Below, piece by piece: positions 5,523-10,529 of a DNA stretch of 10,529 bases. Under the pieces are notes generated by a model. The model made no database searches and was not told the origin of the DNA. It saw only the letters and a list, made by a program, of their open reading frames with translations. The translations under genes and the position numbers were made by a program. Origin of the DNA: an uncultured Alphaproteobacteria bacterium (lineage in GTDB: Bacteria > Pseudomonadota > Alphaproteobacteria > Caulobacterales > Hyphomonadaceae); the NCBI GenBank assembly GCA_903831485.1, contig CAIKXW010000397.1:1-10529 (forward strand). The letters are read 5' to 3'. Each line of letters begins with the position of its first letter. Position 1 is the first letter of the stretch.

Positions 5523-6731
5523 ATGACCGAACCCGCCAAAGTCCACACCTGTGACATCGCCATTGCCGGCGGCGGTCCCGTCGGGCTGACGCTGGCGCTC
5601 GCCCTCGCGCGAAAAGGCTTCGACGTGGTGGTGGCCGACGCAGCGCCACCGCCCGACGAAGGCAAGGCCGACACGCGGGCCTACTTCATGGCTTATGGCT
5701 GCTGGCGCATCTTCCGCGCGCTCGGGCTGGAAGATGCGTTGCTGGCAGGCGCTGAACCGATCACGCAGGTCGACGCCGAGGGCCGCGTCGGCGGCATCTC
5801 CTTCATCGCCGAAGACAGCGGCGAGCCGGTGCTGGGCTACATGGTCGAAGCGGGCGGGCTGGCCACGGCGCTGCATACAGCTGTCGCCGCAGAAAAACAC
5901 GTGACGCTCCTGTCGCGTGCGCGGATCGAAAGCGTGACGTTCGGCGATCCCTTTGCTTTGCTGAAGCTCGCCGATGGCGAAGTCCGCGCGCCGCTGGTCG
6001 TAGGCTGCGATGGCGCGCGCTCGCTGGTTCGCCGCCAGGCCGGGCTGCGCTTCGAAGGCCACGACTATGACGCCGCCGCGGTCTCAACCACGGTGCAGCT
6101 GGCAAAGCCGCACAATGGCGTCGCGCGACAGGTCTTCCTGCCCAACGGACCGATGGCGGTGCTGCCACTGCAGGGCGATCGCGCCAATCTTATCTGGACC
6201 GAAAAGGCGGCTGTCGCGGCGGCGCTCGTCGAACTCGACCCGCGGGGCTTCGAACTGGAACTGGCCAGGCGCGCCGGCGATTTCATCCCTGGCGCCAAGC
6301 TGGCCGGACAGCGTATCAGCTTCCCCATCGGTCTCTACATCGCCGAACGCTTCGAAGGTCCGCGTGTCGCGCTTGCTGGCGACGCCGCGCACGTCATCCA
6401 CCCGCTGGCGGGGCAGGGCCTCAACCTCGGCCTCAAGGACATCGCAGCGCTGGTCGACGTGATTGAGGCCGCCTCGCGCGCCGGTCTCGACATCGGCGCA
6501 GAGGGCGCGCTCGCGCCCTACACGCGCTGGCGTCGCGGTGACGTGGTCGCAACGGCCGCCGCCATGGAAGGGTTCGCACGCACCTTCACCTCGGCCCTTC
6601 CGATCCGGCTCGCGGCAGGCGCCGCCATGGCGCTCGCCGGCGCGATCCCGTCCGCACGGAAATTGTTTGCGCGCGAGGCTGGCGGCGACCTCGGCGAACT
6701 GCCCACCCTCATGCAGGCTGGCGCACGTTAA
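5523..6731 (+). CDS. UbiH/UbiF/VisC/COQ6-family FAD-dependent monooxygenase
   Basis: A 402-aa flavoprotein of the ubiquinone-biosynthesis hydroxylase family, which uses NAD(P)H and O2 to hydroxylate the polyprenylated aromatic ring. The three family motifs are present: the N-terminal Rossmann IAIAGGGPVG (12-21; GxGxxG type) for ADP binding, the middle GCDGARSLVR (161-170), and the C-terminal ALAGDAAHVIHPLAGQGLNLG (GD at 286-287, GQG at 297-299) for FAD ribityl binding. Length is usual. Which ring position it oxidises (UbiH, UbiF, UbiI or alphaproteobacterial UbiL type) cannot be told from motifs, so no symbol is given. The ATG at 5523 fits the start of the Rossmann fold, but no Shine-Dalgarno sequence precedes it. 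A terminator ends only 31 bases upstream, so the leader must be very short or absent. The next gene begins about 54 bp after the stop and may be co-transcribed. Confidence 0.92.
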   Translation: MTEPAKVHTCDIAIAGGGPVGLTLALALARKGFDVVVADAAPPPDEGKADTRAYFMAYGCWRIFRALGLEDALLAGAEPITQVDAEGRVGGISFIAEDSGEPVLGYMVEAGGLATALHTAVAAEKHVTLLSRARIESVTFGDPFALLKLADGEVRAPLVVGCDGARSLVRRQAGLRFEGHDYDAAAVSTTVQLAKPHNGVARQVFLPNGPMAVLPLQGDRANLIWTEKAAVAAALVELDPRGFELELARRAGDFIPGAKLAGQRISFPIGLYIAERFEGPRVALAGDAAHVIHPLAGQGLNLGLKDIAALVDVIEAASRAGLDIGAEGALAPYTRWRRGDVVATAAAMEGFARTFTSALPIRLAAGAAMALAGAIPSARKLFAREAGGDLGELPTLMQAGAR

Positions 6732-6785
6732 TCGTCTGGTCAGCAGGGCGCCCCCAAACATCGTTGCGATGAAAGTGTCGCCGTG

Positions 6786-8516
6786 ATGAAACCTGCAGCC
6801 GTCCTTCCCGCACCCGCCAACGATACGGCGCTCCATCCGCTGACCGCTATCGCGCGCAGCTGGCCGGGCGCGGCCCTGGTTGTCGACGCTGCCGGAAAAA
6901 TCATCGCGGCGAGCCCGTTGTCCGGTTTCAAGACTGAAATGCAGGCGCCCTTCACGCTTCCCTCCGCCGACATCGCCTCGCAGATTGTCGACAAGGCAGG
7001 CCGCAACTGGCGCGTCTCGGCGCCGGTTGATGGTCGTCGCCTCGCCACCTCCGACACGCGCGAGGAACCTGACGCCGCCCACCGCTTCACCGCCGCCGTC
7101 AGCCACGAGATCCGCACGCCGCTCAACGGCATTCTCGGCATGGCCGCGCTGCTGGAAGAGACCGAACTCACGCCGGTGCAGCAGGACTATGCCGGCGCCA
7201 TCCGCAAGTCAGGCTCGCGCCTGCTCGATCTCCTGAACAACGTGCTCGACTATTCGCGCATGGAAGCGGGCGAGATCCCGCTCGACGAAGCGCCGTTCGA
7301 TACCAGCGATCTCGTCCAGGACGTCGCCGAACTCCTCGCTCCGCGCGCTCACGCCGCCGGTCTCGACATAGCGGGCGTCGTCCATCCCGATCTTCCGCCC
7401 CGCATGATCGGCGACGCAGGCCGCCTGCGTCAGATCCTTTTCAACCTCGCCGGCAATGCGATCAAGTTCACTGAAAAAGGCGCGCTGCTGATCGAAGCCC
7501 GGACATCCACCGACGGGCGCGGGCTCACTCTCGTTGTACGCGACACCGGCGCAGGCATCCCTGATAACGCCAAGGCGCATCTCTTCGAAGCCTTCAGCCA
7601 GGTCAGCGCCGCTGATGCGCGACGCGATGGCGGCGTCGGCCTCGGCCTCGCCATCGTCGCGCGTCTGGTGGAGGCGATGAAGGGCAGTGTGAGCCTCAGT
7701 TCCGCCTTTGGTCATGGCGCGATGTTTGTGGTCGACCTGCCGATACAGCCAGCGCCAGGATCGGTGCAGCGCGCGCGGCCGCAACGATCGCTGCGCATAG
7801 CGCTCGACCTGCCGCCCGCATCGACGCTCGCCTGCATGTCCGCACTCGGTCGAGAGGGCGGGCGCCTGGTTCACGACTGGAAGGCCGCCGACCTCGTTCT
7901 GCTGGACGCCGCGCTGCCCCCTGCGCAGATCGAAACGATTGCAAGATCGAAACGCACGCTGGTCGTTCTGCGCCCCGGCGACCGCGGCCGCATCGAGCAA
8001 TTCCGCCAGATGGGGTGTGCGGGCTACCTGATCCGCCCGCTGCGCGCTGCATCGCTTCTCGAGCGGGTCGGGCTGGCGCTGGACAATGTTGCGCTTGTCG
8101 AGCTCCCGCCCGAGCGCAAGCCGGGTGAGGCCGGTTCCGTGCTGATCGCCGACGACAATGCCGTGAACGCGCTCCTTTTCCGCAGCGCCCTCACAGCCGC
8201 CGGGTTCCGCGTCCACACTGCTGGAACCGGCGCCGAGGCGCTGGAAAGAATGGGCGAAACCGACTATTCCGTGGTCTTCATGGATATCCGCATGCCGGTC
8301 ATGGATGGGCTCGAGGCGACGCGGCGGATACGCAGCCTCGCGGGCCCCGCCTCGCAGACGCCCATCGTGGCGCTGACCGCTGATATCGATCCCGAGCTGG
8401 AAGAGCGCTGCCGCAGCGCGGGCGTCTCGCAACTCGCGGCCAAGCCCATAGACCCGCCGCGCCTGCGCGAACTCGCTGAGCGCTGGGCGCGCGCCCACAC
8501 GAAGGCCGCCCAATGA
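6786..8516 (+). CDS. Soluble hybrid sensor histidine kinase with a degenerate and an intact receiver domain
   Basis: A 576-aa cytoplasmic hybrid kinase with no membrane segments. Residues about 20-90 resemble a reduced PAS-like sensor (ALVVDAAGKIIAASP). The HisKA domain has the phospho-acceptor in AVSHEIRTPLNG (H107). The HATPase domain has N-box LFNLAGNAIKFT (N220, N224), G1 DTGAGIP (253-259), FEAF (267-270) and G2 GGVGLGLAI (282-290). A first receiver-like domain (about 335-435) keeps an Asp in ADLVLLDAALPP (D374) but lacks the acidic pair and has Arg instead of the conserved Lys (GYLIRP, R417). The second receiver (about 450-565) is complete: D456/D457, phospho-acceptor D500 in VVFMDIRMPVMDG, T531 and K553. 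No output or HPt domain follows, so a partner phosphotransferase is expected elsewhere. The start could equally be GTG at 6783; the upstream Shine-Dalgarno (GAAAG, 6771-6775) is weak. The stop overlaps the ampG start by 4 bp (ATGA), indicating translational coupling. Confidence 0.93.
   Translation: MKPAAVLPAPANDTALHPLTAIARSWPGAALVVDAAGKIIAASPLSGFKTEMQAPFTLPSADIASQIVDKAGRNWRVSAPVDGRRLATSDTREEPDAAHRFTAAVSHEIRTPLNGILGMAALLEETELTPVQQDYAGAIRKSGSRLLDLLNNVLDYSRMEAGEIPLDEAPFDTSDLVQDVAELLAPRAHAAGLDIAGVVHPDLPPRMIGDAGRLRQILFNLAGNAIKFTEKGALLIEARTSTDGRGLTLVVRDTGAGIPDNAKAHLFEAFSQVSAADARRDGGVGLGLAIVARLVEAMKGSVSLSSAFGHGAMFVVDLPIQPAPGSVQRARPQRSLRIALDLPPASTLACMSALGREGGRLVHDWKAADLVLLDAALPPAQIETIARSKRTLVVLRPGDRGRIEQFRQMGCAGYLIRPLRAASLLERVGLALDNVALVELPPERKPGEAGSVLIADDNAVNALLFRSALTAAGFRVHTAGTGAEALERMGETDYSVVFMDIRMPVMDGLEATRRIRSLAGPASQTPIVALTADIDPELEERCRSAGVSQLAAKPIDPPRLRELAERWARAHTKAAQ
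8501..8505 (+). promoter_or_regulatory. Ribosome binding site for the overlapping AmpG-like gene
   Basis: GAAGG lies seven bases before the ATG at 8513, inside the last codons of the histidine kinase gene. Together with the ATGA overlap it fixes the start and supports coupled translation. Confidence 0.6.
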
Positions 8517-10276
8517 CCGACGCAGCCGCAACAGCGAGCGGAAAGGCAAAGCCCGTCCCACGATGGCTGCGCGCACTGAAGGCGCTGCGCCATCGCAAGA
8601 TGCTCGCGATGCTGCTCCTCTCGCTGGCCGCCGGCATCCCCTACGGCGCCGTGCTCGGCACACTCAACGCATGGCTTACTGCTGAAGGCGTCACGCCCAG
8701 CCAGATCGGCATCCTCAATTTCATCATCCTCGCCTATTCATTCAAGCTGATCTGGGCGCCGGGATTCCAGAAGGCGTGGTTCCCGCGCATCGGCATTCCC
8801 TTCCTCAGGAATTTCGGACCGCGCCGCAGCTGGTTGCTGGTGATGCAGCTGATCGTCGCCTGCCTCCTCGGCCTTCTCGCCCTTTCACGCCCCAGCGAGG
8901 GCGTCCTTTATCTCGCCGGCATCAGCGTCATCGTGGCGATTGCATCGTCCGTGCACGACATCGTTCTGGAAGCATGGCGGATCGAGATCGCCGAGTCTGA
9001 CGAGGACCGCGACCTGATGTCGGCGGTCTATCAGATGGGCTACCGTTTCGCTGGCCTGTTCACCGGCCTGTTCGCGCTGACCCTCGCCGACCACATCCCG
9101 TGGTCGACCGTCTACCTGATCATCGCCGTCGGCATGGCCGTCTCCGCCACCGGCACGCTGGTCGCGCAGGAGCCCGACCACTCGTCGACCGAGAAGGGCG
9201 GCCACGACATGCGGCCATCCTTTGCGGCGGCCTTCCGCCAGAAGACGGTGCAGACCACGGTCGCTGCCGTCGCCGCCGGCTGGGCCGTCGCCATCGGCAT
9301 CATCGTGGTGTTCTTCATCGACTCGCTCACGCAGACGCCGCCCCCCTCGACCGCCATCTTCACGCGCGTCCAGGCGCCGATCATCGTGTCCCTGCTGATC
9401 CTGCTGCCCGGCCTCATCGCCGCATGGCTGTTGCGCCGCCAGCCGGTCGCCGCACCGCACGTCACGCCGCCGGGATCGTGGGCCGCCAAGGCTGCCGACA
9501 CGCTCTTCCACACCATTCTCGACCCGCTGATGGACCTCGTGCAGCGCCTGCGCTGGGCGGTGATCCTCGTCCTGGGCCTGGTGCTGATGTACCGCTTCGT
9601 TGACCTGATCTGGGGCGGCTTCGCCTATCCGTTCTATCTCGGCGACCCCACGGTTGGCCTCATCGGCAATCCCGACATTAGCCAGGGCGCACTCGGCCAT
9701 TCCAATACCGACGTCGCCATCGCCTCGAAGACCATCGGTGTCTTCATGACGGTGGCGGGCTCGGTGATCTGCGGCGTCGCCCTGATCGCCATCGGCCGCC
9801 TGCCATGCCTCGTCTTCGGCGCTTTGATCGCAGCCCTCACCAACCTGATCTTCGCAGACCTCGCTGCCGGCGGCGCAGGCATGGACGCCTTCCTCGCGAT
9901 GACAGGCATAGGCCCCGCGCTTGCTGGCTTCGGTGATCCCGCCCTCGCGCGTCTCATCGTTGCGATCGCGGTCGAGAACGTCGCCGGCGGTTTCGCCAGC
10001 GTCGCCTTCGTCGCCTACCTCACAGCCATGGTGAACCCGAAATTCGCGGCCGTTCAGTACGCACTGCTCGGCTCGCTGGTTATGCTGATCGGCTCGCTCG
10101 GCCGAGCCGAACTCGGCACCTACATCGAGACCAACGGTTACCACGACTTCTTCATTCTCACCGTCTGGATCGGCATGATCGCCGTCGTCCTCGCCGCCGC
10201 CGAATGGGCGCGGCAGGCGATGGCGAAGAAGCCGGCGGTCGAGGCGGATAGGACGACGCCGCAGGCGGCGGAGTAG
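8513..10276 (+). CDS. ampG: AmpG-like muropeptide permease (major facilitator superfamily)
   Basis: A 587-aa inner-membrane permease. Members of the AmpG family import GlcNAc-1,6-anhydroMurNAc peptides released during wall turnover, feeding recycling and, in some species, beta-lactamase induction. Family hallmarks: N-terminal LLLSLAAGIPYG...LNAWLTAEGV (about 34-60), the cytoplasmic FKLIWAPGFQ (77-86) and GPRRSW (102-107), VHDIVLEAWRIEI (147-159), which corresponds to the family's QDIVIDAYRIE-type motif, and the C-terminal ENVAGGFASVAFVAYL (488-503) with the following FAAVQYALLGSL. It is about 100 aa longer than E. coli AmpG. The extra length lies in the middle (about 225-345) and contains two additional hydrophobic segments (about 254-270 and 289-307), so 14 helices are plausible. 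It is translationally coupled to the hybrid kinase. Substrate assignment rests on family motifs. Confidence 0.88.
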   Translation: MTDAAATASGKAKPVPRWLRALKALRHRKMLAMLLLSLAAGIPYGAVLGTLNAWLTAEGVTPSQIGILNFIILAYSFKLIWAPGFQKAWFPRIGIPFLRNFGPRRSWLLVMQLIVACLLGLLALSRPSEGVLYLAGISVIVAIASSVHDIVLEAWRIEIAESDEDRDLMSAVYQMGYRFAGLFTGLFALTLADHIPWSTVYLIIAVGMAVSATGTLVAQEPDHSSTEKGGHDMRPSFAAAFRQKTVQTTVAAVAAGWAVAIGIIVVFFIDSLTQTPPPSTAIFTRVQAPIIVSLLILLPGLIAAWLLRRQPVAAPHVTPPGSWAAKAADTLFHTILDPLMDLVQRLRWAVILVLGLVLMYRFVDLIWGGFAYPFYLGDPTVGLIGNPDISQGALGHSNTDVAIASKTIGVFMTVAGSVICGVALIAIGRLPCLVFGALIAALTNLIFADLAAGGAGMDAFLAMTGIGPALAGFGDPALARLIVAIAVENVAGGFASVAFVAYLTAMVNPKFAAVQYALLGSLVMLIGSLGRAELGTYIETNGYHDFFILTVWIGMIAVVLAAAEWARQAMAKKPAVEADRTTPQAAE

Positions 10277-10290
10277 GGCGCGAAGCCCAC

Positions 10291-10353
10291 CCTCGTCCTT
10301 CGAGACGATCGCGCTGAAGGATTGCCGTCGCTGAACCCGGGTAAAGGACGAGG
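10291..10353. repeat. Palindromic intergenic repeat (REP-like)
   Basis: CCTCGTCCTT (10291-10300) and its exact complement AAGGACGAGG (10344-10353) flank 43 bases, giving a long hairpin between two convergent genes. The word CCTCGTCCTTCGAGACG at its left end is of a type I recall from dispersed palindromic repeats in alphaproteobacterial intergenic regions; this is recalled, not searched. It may also act as a transcription barrier between ampG and the gene at the right edge, although neither side has a T-run. Confidence 0.5.
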
Positions 10354-10372
10354 CCGTGCTTACGACACCAGG

Positions 10373-10529
10373 TCAACCGTTCGGATTATAAGCCGCAAAC
10401 GCCGCCAGGTTCACGATGTCCTGCGCCGTCGCATCAAGCTGCGCGATCTGGACCGATGACTTGAGGCCCACAAGAAGCGGGCCCAGCACCGTCACGCCGC
10501 CAAGCGTCGCTGCGATCTTGGTCGAGATC
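10373..10529 (-). CDS. maeB: C-terminal end of a phosphotransacetylase-like domain, probably NADP-dependent malic enzyme (5' part beyond window)
   Basis: Only the last 51 residues are visible; the first readable codon is at 10528 and the stop is TGA at 10375-10373. The segment includes LGGVTVLGPLLVGLKSSVQI followed by AQLDATAQDIVNLAAFAAYN, the end of the phosphotransacetylase (PTA/PTB) fold. In alphaproteobacteria this sequence pattern most often closes the MaeB type of malic enzyme, which decarboxylates malate to pyruvate with NADP and carries a catalytically silent PTA-like C-terminal domain. A true phosphate acetyl- or butyryltransferase would look similar at this end and cannot be excluded. 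The gene converges on ampG. Confidence 0.7.
   Translation of the reverse strand, partial: ISTKIAATLGGVTVLGPLLVGLKSSVQIAQLDATAQDIVNLAAFAAYNPNG

Noticed and set aside
7209..10144. Long minus-strand open frames opposite the histidine kinase (484 codons) and ampG (419 codons).
   Set aside because: No domain, low-complexity acidic/basic composition, and full overlap with well-supported genes.

Overview
This GC-rich window looks like the chromosome of an alphaproteobacterium, plausibly of the Caulobacterales/Hyphomonadaceae type. That placement is inferred from base composition, the protein flavour, and a palindromic intergenic repeat of a kind I recall from alphaproteobacteria. No rRNA or other lineage marker is present. 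It reads as ordinary core chromosome: I see no insertion sequence, prophage, CRISPR array, toxin-antitoxin pair or defence system.

Left part (1-3351). A cold-shock protein gene is cut by the left edge and reads leftward. It has a good promoter at 276-304 and a predicted leader of about 147 nt. Reading rightward is a small, highly charged Ala/Lys/Arg/Glu-rich protein of unknown function (425-706). It converges on ftsK, the DNA translocase of the division septum, which reads leftward (781-3351). A perfect 13-bp hairpin with T-tracts on both sides (729-758) can terminate transcription from both directions.

Middle (3352-5522). A 478-bp gap separates ftsK from a divergent ammonium transporter gene, amt (3830-5395). 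On the minus strand the gap holds a convincing intrinsic terminator (3489-3527). It is preceded by two small hairpins, one with a GNRA loop, which suggests an unannotated small RNA or a structured ftsK leader. A 9-bp inverted repeat lies upstream of amt. amt ends in a strong intrinsic terminator (5460-5491).

Right part (5523-10529). A UbiH/UbiF/COQ6-family flavin monooxygenase, a soluble hybrid histidine kinase with a degenerate receiver followed by an intact one, and an AmpG-like permease all read rightward. The kinase and permease genes overlap by 4 bp (ATGA) and are probably translationally coupled. This would link a two-component signal to import of cell-wall fragments. A palindromic intergenic repeat (10291-10353) then separates ampG from the convergent 3' end of a gene with a phosphotransacetylase-like C-terminus, probably NADP-malic enzyme, cut by the right edge.

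The observations most worth checking are the possible small RNA upstream of ftsK, the coupling of the hybrid kinase with AmpG, the pseudo-receiver in that kinase, and the possible leaderless start of the monooxygenase. I did not find clear evidence of a previously undescribed multi-gene system.
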